Below are positions 15,206-24,464 of a stretch of DNA of 31,207 nt, piece by piece. The notes under the pieces were generated by a model. That model worked only from the letters and a program-made list of their open reading frames with translations. It ran no database searches and was not told the DNA's origin. The position numbers were made by a program, and so were the translations under genes. Every line of letters begins with the position of its first letter. The stretch's first letter is position 1. This DNA comes from CAZCTO01 sp964501725 (GTDB lineage: Bacteria > Bacillota > Clostridia > Saccharofermentanales > Saccharofermentanaceae), in contig CAZCTO010000022.1 in assembly GCA_964501725.1 (NCBI GenBank), positions 1 to 31,207 on the forward strand, in the 5' to 3' direction.

Positions 15206-15266
15206 GTCCGAGCAACATGCATAAACAGAGATGGATTAATACAGTCCGGATTTTATCAATTACCCT

Positions 15267-15295
15267 TTGCATTTTCATCCCAAATAGGCTACAAT
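15267..15295 (+). promoter_or_regulatory. Promoter of carB
   Basis: TTGCAT (15267-15272), 17-bp spacer, TACAAT (15290-15295), about 110 bp before the start codon. Confidence 0.65.
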
Positions 15296-15406
15296 CTTTG
15301 CGGTGCAGACACCGGTCAACGTGGACCGGGCGGAGTTTTTGCGAACACGCGGGAACGCGCGCCGATTGAATATTCGCGTTAACATTGGTGCTCAAGGGGG
15401 AGTAAT

Positions 15407-18400
15407 ATGCCGAAACTGCAAGATCTTCACAAAGTCCTTATCATCGGTTCCGGTCCCATCATTATCGGTCAGGCATGCGAGTTCGACTATTCCGGCACAC
15501 AGGCCTGTAAGGCGCTCCGGAAGCTCGGATACAAGATCGTTCTGGTCAACTCGAATCCCGCCACGATTATGACAGATCCGGAAATCGCGGACGTGACCTA
15601 TATTGAGCCGCTGAACATCCAAAGTCTCACCGAAATTATAGCCATTGAGCGCCCTGACGCCGTTCTCCCCAATCTTGGCGGACAGACGGCGTTAAATTTA
15701 TGCTCCGATCTCGAAAAAGCGGGCGTATTGCAGCAATACGGCGTGAAGGTCATCGGTGTCCAGATCGACGCGATTGAGCGCGGGGAAGACCGTATCGCCT
15801 TTAAGAAAACCATGAGTAAGCTCGGCATCGATATGCCCAGAAGCAAGGCTGCGTACACGGTTGAAGAGGCGGAAGCTATCGCCGCAGAACTCGGATATCC
15901 CGTTGTCATTCGTCCTGCATACACGATGGGAGGGACCGGCGGCGGTCTGGTCTACAATATTGATGAATTACGCGTCATTGCCGCGCGCGGCATATCCGTC
16001 AGCACAATCGGCCAGATCCTGGTTGAGGAGTCTGTGCTCGGATGGGAAGAGCTTGAGCTCGAAGTAGTCCGTGACAGCAAGAACCAGATGATCACGGTCT
16101 GTTTTATTGAAAATATTGACGCGATCGGTGTACATACGGGCGATTCGTTCTGTTCCGCACCGATGCTTACCATTTCCAAGGAACTCCAGAACCGCCTGCA
16201 GAAGCATGCGTATGATGTAGTGGAAGCCATCGAGGTCATCGGCGGGACCAACGTTCAGTTCGCTTACGATCCGAAGACCGATAGAATCGTGATCATTGAA
16301 ATCAATCCGAGAACATCGCGCTCATCGGCGTTGGCGTCCAAAGCAACCGGGTTTCCGATCGCGCTGATATCCGCGATGCTCGCGGCCGGCCTGACTCTCG
16401 ACGAGATCCCTTACTGGCGTGACGGAACGCTTGATAAATACACCCCTTCCGGCGACTACGTTGTTGTGAAGTTTGCCCGCTGGGCTTTCGAGAAATTCCC
16501 CGGCTCGGTCGACAAGCTCGGTACTCAGATGCGCGCCGTCGGCGAAGTCATGAGCATCGGTAAGAATTATAAAGAGTCTCTGCAGAAGGCAATTCGCTCA
16601 CTCGAAATCGGCCGTTACGGACTCGGATTTGCGAAGGATTTTCATCAGAAATCACTCGAGGATCTGATGGCCATGTTGACGGAAGCCACCAGCGAGAGAC
16701 AGTTCATTATGTATGAAGCGATTCGCAAGGGCGCCGACATCAACACGCTTTATGAGATGACCTATATCAAGCCGTACTTTTTGAATCAGATGAAAGAACT
16801 TGTAATGCTCGAAGAAGAAATTCTTTCCTGGAAAGGCAAGAAGCTTCCGGACGAATTATTGACGAGAGCGAAAAAGGACGGTTTTGCGGATAAGTACCTG
16901 GCGAAGATCCTGGGTGTCGACGAGTCGTCGATCCGCAATCAGCGCACCGCACTGGGCGTCGTTGAGGGCTGGGAGGCTGTGCCTGTAAGCGGTGTTGACG
17001 ATGCGTCCTATTATTTTTCGACATACAACGCGCCGGATACGACCACGGCGACCGGTAATCCCAAGGTAATGATTCTCGGCGGCGGTCCGAACCGGATCGG
17101 GCAAGGAATCGAGTTTGACTATTGCTGTGTTCATGCCGCGTTTGCTCTTCGCGATATGGGCTATGAGACGGTTATTATCAACTGTAACCCCGAGACGGTT
17201 TCGACGGATTATGATACGTCGGATAAGCTTTATTTTGAACCGCTCACCGTCGAGGATGTGCTGAGTATTTATCAAAAAGAGAAGCCTTTGGGGGTCATTG
17301 TACAGTTTGGCGGACAGACACCGCTCAATATCGCCGCCGAGCTCGAAAAAGAAGGCGTACGGATCCTCGGAACCTCACAACAGACGATTGATTTTGCCGA
17401 GGATCGGGATCAGTTCAGAAAAATGATGGATCGCCTTGAGATCCCGATGCCCGAATCCGGGATGGCGGTGAACACGCAGGAAGCGATCGAGATTGCAAAC
17501 CGGGTCGGATATCCGCTGATGGTTCGTCCTTCGTATGTATTAGGCGGCCGAGGCATGGAAATCGTCTTTGATGATGAGATGCTTGTAAAGTATATGGAAG
17601 CGGCAGTCGGTGTTACTCCGGAACGCCCGATTCTGGTGGATCGTTTCCTCCGGAACGCGACGGAAGCCGAAGCGGACGCGATCGCCGACGGGACGGATGC
17701 TTTCGTGCCGACAGTCATGGAACACATCGAGTATGCCGGAGTCCATTCAGGTGACTCGGCATGCGTCATTCCGCCGATCAGCCTGTCCAAAGAAATTGTT
17801 GACACTATTGCCGAATATACACGTCGGATTGCCAAGGAAATGAAGGTCGTCGGCCTGATGAACATGCAATACGCAATTGAAAACGGAACTGTTTATGTTC
17901 TCGAGGCAAATCCCCGGGCATCCCGGACCGTCCCGCTGGTCTCCAAGGTCTGCAACATTCCGATGGCCCGTATTGCGACGGAGATCACCATGGCGGTTTC
18001 CGAAGGCCGCAAGTACGACATGAGCCGGCTCGTCAATAAGCATATCCCGCACTTTGGCGTGAAAGAAGCGGTTCTGCCGTTCAACATGTTCCCCGAAGTG
18101 GATCCGCTTCTCGGACCGGAAATGCGGTCGACAGGCGAAGTGCTCGGCATGGCGGAGTCCTTCGAACTGGCATACTTTAAGTCACAGGAAGCGATCCAGT
18201 CGCCGCTTCCGACCAAGGGGACCGTACTCATCAGCTTGAACGATAAGGACAAAGCGATGGGTCTTACCGTAGCCCGTGAGCTGAAGGAGACCGGATTCGA
18301 GATCAAGGCGACCAAGGGTACCTGTCTGTTCCTTCGGCAAAACGGTGTCGAGTGCGAAGAGATCAAGAAGATTTTCGAGGGGCGTCCCAACATTGCGGAC

Positions 18401-18628
18401 AGTATCGCCAATAAAGAAATTCAGTTGATCATCAACACGCCGAACTCGAGAGTCAGCCAGTTTGACGATTCCTATATACGAAAAATCGCGATCCGCAACA
18501 AGGTACCGTACATTACGACGATGACGGCAGCTCTGGCCAGCGCACGCGGTATCAAGGCATATATCCAAAACGGATATTCGTCATCCTCCAAAAAGTCTCT
18601 CCAACAGTATCACGCGGATATTTTGTAA
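15407..18628 (+). CDS. carB: Carbamoyl-phosphate synthase large subunit
   Basis: The 1073-residue protein makes carbamoyl phosphate from bicarbonate, ammonia and two ATP, feeding pyrimidine and arginine synthesis. It shows the duplicated architecture. The N-terminal half has IIGSGPIIIGQACEFDYSG and an ATP-grasp domain with RPAYTMGGTGGG. The second half has ILGGGPNRIGQGIEFDYCC and RPSYVLGGRGM. A C-terminal MGS-like allosteric domain starts near residue 935. Both EINPRTSRSS and EANPRASRTV substrate motifs are intact, and length is normal. It has its own promoter and a terminator on each side, so it is a single-gene unit here. The glutaminase subunit carA, which it needs to use glutamine, is not in the window. 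Confidence 0.97.
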   Translation: MPKLQDLHKVLIIGSGPIIIGQACEFDYSGTQACKALRKLGYKIVLVNSNPATIMTDPEIADVTYIEPLNIQSLTEIIAIERPDAVLPNLGGQTALNLCSDLEKAGVLQQYGVKVIGVQIDAIERGEDRIAFKKTMSKLGIDMPRSKAAYTVEEAEAIAAELGYPVVIRPAYTMGGTGGGLVYNIDELRVIAARGISVSTIGQILVEESVLGWEELELEVVRDSKNQMITVCFIENIDAIGVHTGDSFCSAPMLTISKELQNRLQKHAYDVVEAIEVIGGTNVQFAYDPKTDRIVIIEINPRTSRSSALASKATGFPIALISAMLAAGLTLDEIPYWRDGTLDKYTPSGDYVVVKFARWAFEKFPGSVDKLGTQMRAVGEVMSIGKNYKESLQKAIRSLEIGRYGLGFAKDFHQKSLEDLMAMLTEATSERQFIMYEAIRKGADINTLYEMTYIKPYFLNQMKELVMLEEEILSWKGKKLPDELLTRAKKDGFADKYLAKILGVDESSIRNQRTALGVVEGWEAVPVSGVDDASYYFSTYNAPDTTTATGNPKVMILGGGPNRIGQGIEFDYCCVHAAFALRDMGYETVIINCNPETVSTDYDTSDKLYFEPLTVEDVLSIYQKEKPLGVIVQFGGQTPLNIAAELEKEGVRILGTSQQTIDFAEDRDQFRKMMDRLEIPMPESGMAVNTQEAIEIANRVGYPLMVRPSYVLGGRGMEIVFDDEMLVKYMEAAVGVTPERPILVDRFLRNATEAEADAIADGTDAFVPTVMEHIEYAGVHSGDSACVIPPISLSKEIVDTIAEYTRRIAKEMKVVGLMNMQYAIENGTVYVLEANPRASRTVPLVSKVCNIPMARIATEITMAVSEGRKYDMSRLVNKHIPHFGVKEAVLPFNMFPEVDPLLGPEMRSTGEVLGMAESFELAYFKSQEAIQSPLPTKGTVLISLNDKDKAMGLTVARELKETGFEIKATKGTCLFLRQNGVECEEIKKIFEGRPNIADSIANKEIQLIINTPNSRVSQFDDSYIRKIAIRNKVPYITTMTAALASARGIKAYIQNGYSSSSKKSLQQYHADIL

Positions 18629-18658
18629 AGGGATTTGAATCGTCTCAACATAAAGCAG

Positions 18659-18690
18659 ATATGAGCGCTTAACCGGCGCTCATATTTTTT
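18659..18690. terminator. Convergent terminator between carB and the pot operon
   Basis: A perfect 10-bp stem (ATATGAGCGC with GCGCTCATAT) with a 7-nt loop and T run follows carB. The stop codon of the leftward PH-domain gene (18680) lies inside the right arm. Confidence 0.85.
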
Positions 18691-19183
18691 GCTTGATCTC
18701 AGAGATCCGGAGATCGAGTGCCTTTATAACCTCATCGGGATGGTTGATCCAGAGGATGCGAACGCGGCTCTTTTTCGAGCGCAGTATGAGCGAACCATAA
18801 CGGAGCGGTCGGGCAAGCCCCGGTTGCGAGACGGTGATGGTCTCGATTTCGGAAAGCGGAAGGGAAAAGGCCTTGCACCACAGGAAAAGCCCGTGACCAT
18901 AGACTCGCTCGGTCGTAACGAAAACCCTGTTTACCATATATGCAATTGCGGAAAAAGCGGATAAGAGCAGGGAAAGTCCCCACAATGAAAGAATCAGTGT
19001 TTCGAGGTATCCGGAGTATTCATTGGCCGGAATGTATTCGGACAGCTTTTCACACAGGATAAAAAGGCAGAGAGTCGCAAGATGAAGAAATACCGGATGA
19101 AGGGATCTCTCCACCCGGTATAGCAGCGTTTCTCCGACGTCATATGCTTCGGGAAGCAGGTTGTCATGCGGTTCGAATTTCAT
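18680..19183 (-). CDS. Membrane protein with bacterial PH-like domain
   Basis: The 167-residue protein has an N-terminal cytoplasmic stretch and two hydrophobic helices (about residues 29-46 and 60-84). A C-terminal domain reading VFVTTERVYGHGLFLWCKAFSLPLSEIETITVSQ and onward has the strand pattern of the bacterial PH (bPH/YdbS-like) family. Such proteins sit at the inner face of the membrane; biochemical roles are mostly unknown. It begins 12 bp after the potD stop, with AAGGTG as ribosome binding site, so it appears to be the last gene of the polyamine-transport operon. Whether it works with the transporter or only shares its transcript is unclear. Confidence 0.75.
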   Translation of the reverse strand: MKFEPHDNLLPEAYDVGETLLYRVERSLHPVFLHLATLCLFILCEKLSEYIPANEYSGYLETLILSLWGLSLLLSAFSAIAYMVNRVFVTTERVYGHGLFLWCKAFSLPLSEIETITVSQPGLARPLRYGSLILRSKKSRVRILWINHPDEVIKALDLRISEIKQKI

Positions 19184-19195
19184 GGGCGCACCTTG

Positions 19196-20344
19196 TTATG
19201 AGGAGGCTTTGACGGTGTTCCAGAGTTCAGTGTATTTCTCCTCAATTTGTGTGTTGGAATAGAAGAGCTCCAGTGTCCGGAAGGTTTCCGCGTCCGGATA
19301 ATAGCTCGTGTTGTTTTTGATGTCATCGGGAAGCATTGCTTTGGCGGTGGTATTCGGCGTGGAGTATCCGACGTATTCACAGTTGGCCAGAGCGACTTCG
19401 GGCTCGTAAAGGTAATTGATAAAAGCGTGGGCACCCGCGACGTTTTTCGCGTTTGCAGGGATGCACATCATATCGACAGACCAATTTGATCCGGCAGGCA
19501 ATGCGTACTTCAGGTCGATTGACGTGTTTCCAAGTTCTTCGATGCGGTCGAGAATAACCAGATGGTCCCCTGACCAAGCCGTCGAAGCAACCAACTCACC
19601 GGCGGCGATTTTATCTTTCAGATTATCGATACCGTATGAAGGGGCAAGATTCTTCTTCTGGTCGAGAAGGAGTCCCTGAGCTTCGGTAAGTTCAGCGTCA
19701 TTGAGCGTATTCAGACTATAACCGCAATAATTGAGCGCCACTCCGAAGGATTCACGCACGCTGTCGTACATACCGACCTGATTCTTGTATTGAGGATCGA
19801 AAAGAACTCCCCAGACTTCTTTCGGATCGGTCGTGCCCTCTGTAAGACTTACCTTGTTTGCGTCATAAACCAGACCGACGGTACAGTACATGTAAGGCAC
19901 TGCGTAGTCCAGAACAGAAGCGGAAGCAGCAGCGTCCTGATCATATTGAATATCCTTGAAAAGCGGGTCCATATGCGCGGTTACATTCGGAAGCAGACTC
20001 ATGTCAATCTTCTGAAGTTTGTTTTCGCGCATCAGCCGGCATACCATGTAATCGGACGGGATGATGACATCGTATGTGTTTGACAGATTCGGGTACATGG
20101 TCTCATTTGATTCAAAGGTGCTGTATTTCACCTTATACTTCGGAAATGCTTTTTCAAATTCGGCGATGGTGTCTTCTGCAATATACTCGCCCCAGTTATA
20201 TACGATGATTGTCTGACGATTATCGCACCCGCCAACAAGCATAACCGCTAGTATCAACGATAACGCCGTCATGATCGTGATAAGTCTCCGAACGATCCAT
20301 CCAGTGGCTCCTCCGAAAGAATGCACCCGGTCCTTTTTCTTCAT
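19196..20344 (-). CDS. potD: Spermidine/putrescine-binding lipoprotein PotD
   Basis: The 382-residue protein has a basic N-terminus, a hydrophobic signal and a lipobox LVGGC. The extracellular solute-binding domain then begins IIVYNWGEYIAEDTI, the hallmark of PotD/PotF proteins, with acidic and aromatic residues of the polyamine pocket such as SDYM and TAWSGD. It captures polyamine outside the cell and delivers it to the PotBC channel. I start at 20344, where GGAGG lies nine bases upstream within the end of potC, rather than at an upstream codon at 20434 that overlaps potC and lacks a site. The gap to potC is one base, so translation is probably coupled. Confidence 0.93.
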   Translation of the reverse strand: MKKKDRVHSFGGATGWIVRRLITIMTALSLILAVMLVGGCDNRQTIIVYNWGEYIAEDTIAEFEKAFPKYKVKYSTFESNETMYPNLSNTYDVIIPSDYMVCRLMRENKLQKIDMSLLPNVTAHMDPLFKDIQYDQDAAASASVLDYAVPYMYCTVGLVYDANKVSLTEGTTDPKEVWGVLFDPQYKNQVGMYDSVRESFGVALNYCGYSLNTLNDAELTEAQGLLLDQKKNLAPSYGIDNLKDKIAAGELVASTAWSGDHLVILDRIEELGNTSIDLKYALPAGSNWSVDMMCIPANAKNVAGAHAFINYLYEPEVALANCEYVGYSTPNTTAKAMLPDDIKNNTSYYPDAETFRTLELFYSNTQIEEKYTELWNTVKASS

Positions 20345-20345
20345 T

Positions 20346-21161
20346 TCACAATACCTCCTGTTTTTTCTTCTTTTTCTTCTCGTCTCTAATTGTCCGTAAA
20401 TTGGCACCCAGCAACAGTAAAAAAATGACGACAAACATCAAGGTTGTCAGCGCGTTCATCTTCGGATTAACGCCGAATTTGGCCATAGAGTAAATTTTCA
20501 TCGGGAGGGTCTGGACTGTGCTGTCCACATTAAAGTTACTGACAAGATAATCGTCAATCGAAAGAGTAAAAGTTAAAAGGATCGAGGAAACAATACCCGG
20601 CATAATTTCGGGAAGAATGACTTTCGTAATGGTTTGCAGCTGTGTGGCACCCAGATCCTGCGCAGCCTCCGCCAGGTTGCGGTCAAGCTGTTTTAGTTTG
20701 GGATTGATCGAAAGCACTGCGAACGGCACGCAGAAGGCAATGTGGGCAAGAACGAGGGTAAACTCACTCTTCTGAACTCCGAGAAAAGAGAACAGCAGCA
20801 TGAACGAGATGCCGGTTACAAGCTCGGGCATGATGTTGGGAATGTACGTGATATTCAGAATGGTACGCTGCAGCCTTTTCGAGAGATAAGACAGTCCCAT
20901 ACAGGAGATAACCGCAATCGCCGTTGAACAGACGGACGCGATCGCGGCAACCCGCAAAGAAGTGAGCAGGGATGCGAGGAGGTCGCCGCCGTCGCTTCCG
21001 CTGAAGAGTTTTTTATAATTGTCCATCGTGAATCCATGAAAAATGAAAGACTTCGGAATATCATTAAACGAAAACACGATCAGTACAATAATCGGCAGGT
21101 AAAGGAACAGGAAGACTAATGCAATATAGCCGTTCGGGATCAGAAGTTTCAGTTTTCTCAT
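20346..21161 (-). CDS. potC: Spermidine/putrescine ABC transporter permease PotC
   Basis: The 271-residue inner-membrane permease has the usual six hydrophobic segments and the EAA loop that docks onto the ATPase, seen as LAEAAQDLGATQLQTITKVILPEIMPGI. The N-terminal segment IVLIVFSFND and the stretch IDDYLVSNF are typical of PotC/YdcV-type proteins. It ends in a strongly basic cytoplasmic tail (KKKKKK). Its ATG overlaps the potB stop as ATGA, and a GGAGGAGG site lies inside the end of potB, so the two permeases are translationally coupled. Confidence 0.93.
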   Translation of the reverse strand: MRKLKLLIPNGYIALVFLFLYLPIIVLIVFSFNDIPKSFIFHGFTMDNYKKLFSGSDGGDLLASLLTSLRVAAIASVCSTAIAVISCMGLSYLSKRLQRTILNITYIPNIMPELVTGISFMLLFSFLGVQKSEFTLVLAHIAFCVPFAVLSINPKLKQLDRNLAEAAQDLGATQLQTITKVILPEIMPGIVSSILLTFTLSIDDYLVSNFNVDSTVQTLPMKIYSMAKFGVNPKMNALTTLMFVVIFLLLLGANLRTIRDEKKKKKKQEVL

Positions 21162-22597
21162 AGAATCATTCCTCCTCCGCCCGAATCTTTCTCCTGATTG
21201 CGGAGAATTCCCATCGTGAACAGAACAAATATCAGCAGCATCAGCGAGAGCACATTGCCGGCCTGCTGAAAGGCGGGGCTCTCATTTAGAATGAAGGACT
21301 GCACCGTGTTGCCGATCGTCGTCACACTGCCTTCGCTGATGATGTCCGGAATCATGTAGAACGTCATGGAGGGCATAAAGACCATTTGGATACCGGATAT
21401 GACGCCCGGCATGGAAAGCGGCAGAATGACCCGCAGGAAGGCCTGTCTTGAATTGGCCCCGAGATCGTGTGCGGCCTGATTCAGATTTTCGTCCAATTTA
21501 ACCAGAACCGAATAAATCGGCAGCAACATGAAAGGCAGAAAATCATTCACCAAAACGAGTTTTACGATGATATCCGACAGAAACTCCATCTTGAGAAATA
21601 AAATCGGAGAATCAATTAAATCGATGTTCATGAGGAAACTGTTCAGCACACCTGTCTGCCCGAAAAATGACCGCCACGCATAGGTGCGCAGCATGGTATT
21701 GATCCACATCGGCAGCACAAAAAACATGAGCAGAAGGCTGGAGTTGCTGTGCAACCTTTTCACGCGGGACGACAGCGCATAGGCAAGCGGGTATGCAATC
21801 AAAAGACAACCGACGGTGGTCCAAACCGCATAATCCAGACTCCGCAGGAAAACAGAAAAGTACTCCTGCAGATGCAGCCGGAATCCGTAAAAACGAGTCT
21901 CAATCGTACGGTCTACCAGAAGCGTCTTGAACCCGCCGAGTGTAAAAGAATATCCGGATGCGTCTTTAACAAAGAAAGCACGGAAGAATATCAATGCAAG
22001 GGGGAGAATCGTAAACAGAATCAGCCAGATAATATATGGATATGAGAGCATCTTGAAGCGAACGACCATACCGAGCGCCCCGAAAAGCGCGGCGCATATG
22101 CCGATCGTCAAAATGACAAAAAGCAGGTTTCCGGTGAAAAGTTGCGCGACATGCATGTTGTCGCCGGAAAGTCCGGCGGCCGATAAGGCTTCGGAAGACA
22201 ATAATGTTGTCTGGACAAAAAGAAACGCTACCAGGTTCAGCCCCACTAACAGCAGACAGACCGCCGCAACAATCTTTGCGGATAAAAAGCTAATCAGCCG
22301 GCTGTAAAAAAGGACAATCAGAAAAACCGCGACGGGCAGCAGAACGGTGAAAAGCAGAAGCGGGCGGGCGGCACTGATGTTTACGGACTTTAGCCCCCCA
22401 AAGGCTATCGTGCCGGTTTTTAGCAGTGAAAAAACAGAATAGGAATCTCCGGTGATATTATTTCTCACCAGTTGAAGCGTCGGAGCAAAAAGGATACCGA
22501 TGGACGAAAGCGCTGAAAAGCACACAATCATCATGTGCGCCGGAATGGCAAACAGACGGTTGATCATTCCCTTTTTTAAACCCTCAATCTCGCTCAT
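21158..22597 (-). CDS. potB: Spermidine/putrescine ABC transporter permease PotB with extra N-terminal membrane region
   Basis: The C-terminal 280 or so residues of this 479-residue protein are an ordinary PotB permease. They start near YPYIIWLILFTILPLALIFF and have the EAA loop LNQAAHDLGANSRQAFLRVILPLSMPGV. Before this lie about 190 extra residues with four or so hydrophobic helices (roughly 18-40, 78-100, 108-130, 155-180) that PotB proteins normally lack. The frame is continuous and there is no sign of a second start, so it appears to be a real fusion or extension. I start at the second of two adjacent ATGs (22597) because GGAGG is too close to the first (22600). potA lies 9-12 bp upstream. 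Confidence 0.9.
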   Translation of the reverse strand: MSEIEGLKKGMINRLFAIPAHMMIVCFSALSSIGILFAPTLQLVRNNITGDSYSVFSLLKTGTIAFGGLKSVNISAARPLLLFTVLLPVAVFLIVLFYSRLISFLSAKIVAAVCLLLVGLNLVAFLFVQTTLLSSEALSAAGLSGDNMHVAQLFTGNLLFVILTIGICAALFGALGMVVRFKMLSYPYIIWLILFTILPLALIFFRAFFVKDASGYSFTLGGFKTLLVDRTIETRFYGFRLHLQEYFSVFLRSLDYAVWTTVGCLLIAYPLAYALSSRVKRLHSNSSLLLMFFVLPMWINTMLRTYAWRSFFGQTGVLNSFLMNIDLIDSPILFLKMEFLSDIIVKLVLVNDFLPFMLLPIYSVLVKLDENLNQAAHDLGANSRQAFLRVILPLSMPGVISGIQMVFMPSMTFYMIPDIISEGSVTTIGNTVQSFILNESPAFQQAGNVLSLMLLIFVLFTMGILRNQEKDSGGGGMIL

Positions 22598-22609
22598 CAT
22601 TCCTCCGCG

Positions 22610-23782
22610 TTACAGGTCTTCCATAATAGCAGGCTCCGGATCGGCATCTTTATTACGGCGATCCGGTGAAAATTCCGATTTGCGCATGATTTGAATGTCG
22701 TCCGGGTCAAAAGTCAGTCCGACCCGCTGGCCTTCCAAAACAGGATCTACGTCGTGTATCATCCAGGTTGTGCCATTGTCAGCCGCAACAAGTATTTCAT
22801 AATGAACACCCTTAAAAACAATGGATTGAACGGTCCCGTTGATATGATCCGGACTCTCTTCCTTAACATAAATGTCCTCAGGCCGGACGACCACATCGAC
22901 CTCATGGGGACCGGCTGCCGCTTCGGGAAACCGCGGATCGACGCATGCAAAACACTTATCATCGAAAAAGACCTCGAAGTCCTTTTCCATAGAACCGGGA
23001 ATAATGTTGGACTCGCCGATGAAGTCAGCGACATAAGCGTTTTTGGGCTCGTTATAGATATCCGTCGGCGTGCCGATCTGTTGGATGACGCCGTCCTTCA
23101 TAACGATGATGGTATCGGACATCGTCAGTGCTTCTTCCTGATCATGTGTGACGTAGATAAATGTTATGCCAAGCTCGCGCTGCATCTCCTTGAGTTCCAA
23201 CTGCATCTCCTTGCGCATTTTCAGGTCCAGAGCACCCAGCGGCTCGTCCAGCAAAAGCACGCGCGGACGATTAATAATCGCGCGGGCAATGGCAACGCGC
23301 TGCATTTGCCCGCCGGACAGCTGGTCGACCCAGCGCTTCTCATAACCGGACAACCCTACAGTCCGAAGCGCTTCGCCGACCCGTCGAGTCACCTCATCGC
23401 TTGGGCGCTTCTTCAGGTGCAAACTGAACGCAACATTATCAAAAACATTGAGATGCGGAAACAGAGCATATCGTTGGAAAACCGTATTGATGTGGCGTTT
23501 GTGCGCAGGAACCGAAAGCAGATCGCGGTTTTCAAACCGGACAATTCCCGAATCGGCTGTCTCAAAACCCGCAAGAATGCGGAGCGTGGTTGATTTGCCG
23601 CATCCGGACGGCCCGAGCAGCGTGATAAACTCGTTGTTACGGATGTAAAAGGTGATATTTTTGAGCACCTGAAGATCGCCGAAACTCTTGTTGAGTCCCT
23701 TGATCTCGATAATATGGGCTTGCCCGGTAGAATCTTCGAGCAGCTGTTCTGTTGAAGGAAGCTGGGTCTCGTTGACGGCCAT
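22610..23782 (-). CDS. potA: Spermidine/putrescine ABC transporter ATPase PotA
   Basis: The 390-residue ATP-binding subunit has Walker A GPSGCGKST (57-65), a Q-loop in VFQRYALFPH, the signature LSGGQ (155-159), Walker B LLLDEP (176-181) and the switch His213. A C-terminal TOBE-type regulatory domain runs from about residue 270 to 365, with a DPDDIQIM segment. It powers polyamine import through PotBC. The start has AAGGAGGTG upstream. It lies 18 bp after the XRE-cupin gene and just before potB. The N-terminal 25 residues and the acidic tail (about 370-390) are additions outside the conserved domains. Confidence 0.95.
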   Translation of the reverse strand: MAVNETQLPSTEQLLEDSTGQAHIIEIKGLNKSFGDLQVLKNITFYIRNNEFITLLGPSGCGKSTTLRILAGFETADSGIVRFENRDLLSVPAHKRHINTVFQRYALFPHLNVFDNVAFSLHLKKRPSDEVTRRVGEALRTVGLSGYEKRWVDQLSGGQMQRVAIARAIINRPRVLLLDEPLGALDLKMRKEMQLELKEMQRELGITFIYVTHDQEEALTMSDTIIVMKDGVIQQIGTPTDIYNEPKNAYVADFIGESNIIPGSMEKDFEVFFDDKCFACVDPRFPEAAAGPHEVDVVVRPEDIYVKEESPDHINGTVQSIVFKGVHYEILVAADNGTTWMIHDVDPVLEGQRVGLTFDPDDIQIMRKSEFSPDRRNKDADPEPAIMEDL

Positions 23783-23800
23783 GCGACTGCACCTCCTTGA

Positions 23801-24340
23801 TTAGAAACTGGGCGGCGAAGAGACCCAGAGAATCCGGGCAACACGCTTGCCGTGGTTGAACAGATGATGCGGTTTGTCCGGGTGGATCAGGAAACTTTCC
23901 CCGCGGCGAACCGTGTGCTGAGTTTTTCCGATATATAAGGTGACTGTCCCTTCGAGAACGTATCCGATTTCTTCGCCCTCGTGCGGAATATCCGGGTAGG
24001 TTTGCCCGCCGGACTCCAGAATTAAAAGCACCGGCTCCATCATGTTCTTCTGCGCGTTGGGAATCAGCCAGCAAAGTTCACTTTTTTCCTCCGGATTGCG
24101 CTTAATTGAATAATGATCTGAATTGAAGACGACCTGAACATCTTCCGGCTCGCTGAAAAAAGCCGCGAGATCCGTGCCGAGCGACTCGAGAATCTTGATC
24201 AATGTAGAAATGGAAGGACTCGTCATGTCTCTCTCTAAAAGAGAGATAAAACCCTTGGAGAGCTCGCAGCGGTCCGCAAGTTCTTCCTGGGTTAATTGGT
24301 TTTGTTGTCTCAGAAAGCGGATTTTCTCACCGATGACCAT
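23801..24340 (-). CDS. XRE-family regulator with C-terminal cupin domain
   Basis: The 179-residue protein joins a helix-turn-helix (residues about 5-60: IRFLRQQNQLTQEELADRCE, then LSKGFISLLERDMTSPS) to a small cupin sensor domain (about 100-178: HEGEEIGYVLEGTVTLYIG, then GESFLIHPDKPHHLFN). This PuuR-like architecture is commonly the first gene of potABCD operons in Firmicutes, where the cupin is thought to sense a polyamine or related metabolite. It is the first gene of the leftward operon. A perfect inverted repeat near the predicted transcription start (24436-24454) is a natural candidate for its own operator, giving autoregulation of uptake. Confidence 0.92.
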   Translation of the reverse strand: MVIGEKIRFLRQQNQLTQEELADRCELSKGFISLLERDMTSPSISTLIKILESLGTDLAAFFSEPEDVQVVFNSDHYSIKRNPEEKSELCWLIPNAQKNMMEPVLLILESGGQTYPDIPHEGEEIGYVLEGTVTLYIGKTQHTVRRGESFLIHPDKPHHLFNHGKRVARILWVSSPPSF

Positions 24341-24398
24341 TCAAAACCTCCGTAAAGCATTCGTCCGGGGCTATATTGTGACCGCTTCCGGCCGTTTG

Positions 24399-24433
24399 GG
24401 GAAGAGACACAGACAAACACATCCACTCTTCCC
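24399..24433 (-). promoter_or_regulatory. Hairpin in the leader of the pot operon
   Basis: GGGAAGAG and CTCTTCCC form an 8-bp perfect stem with a 19-nt loop inside the transcribed leader. There is no T run after it, so it is not a plain terminator. Confidence 0.4.
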
Positions 24434-24435
24434 GG

Positions 24436-24454
24436 AGTTTACTATTACTAAACT
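24436..24454. promoter_or_regulatory. Candidate operator of the pot operon
   Basis: The perfect inverted repeat AGTTTA-N7-TAAACT starts about 10 bp downstream of the -10 of the leftward promoter, covering the start-site region. It is well placed for repression by the XRE-cupin protein. Confidence 0.45.
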
Positions 24455-24464
24455 AACGAAGCAC

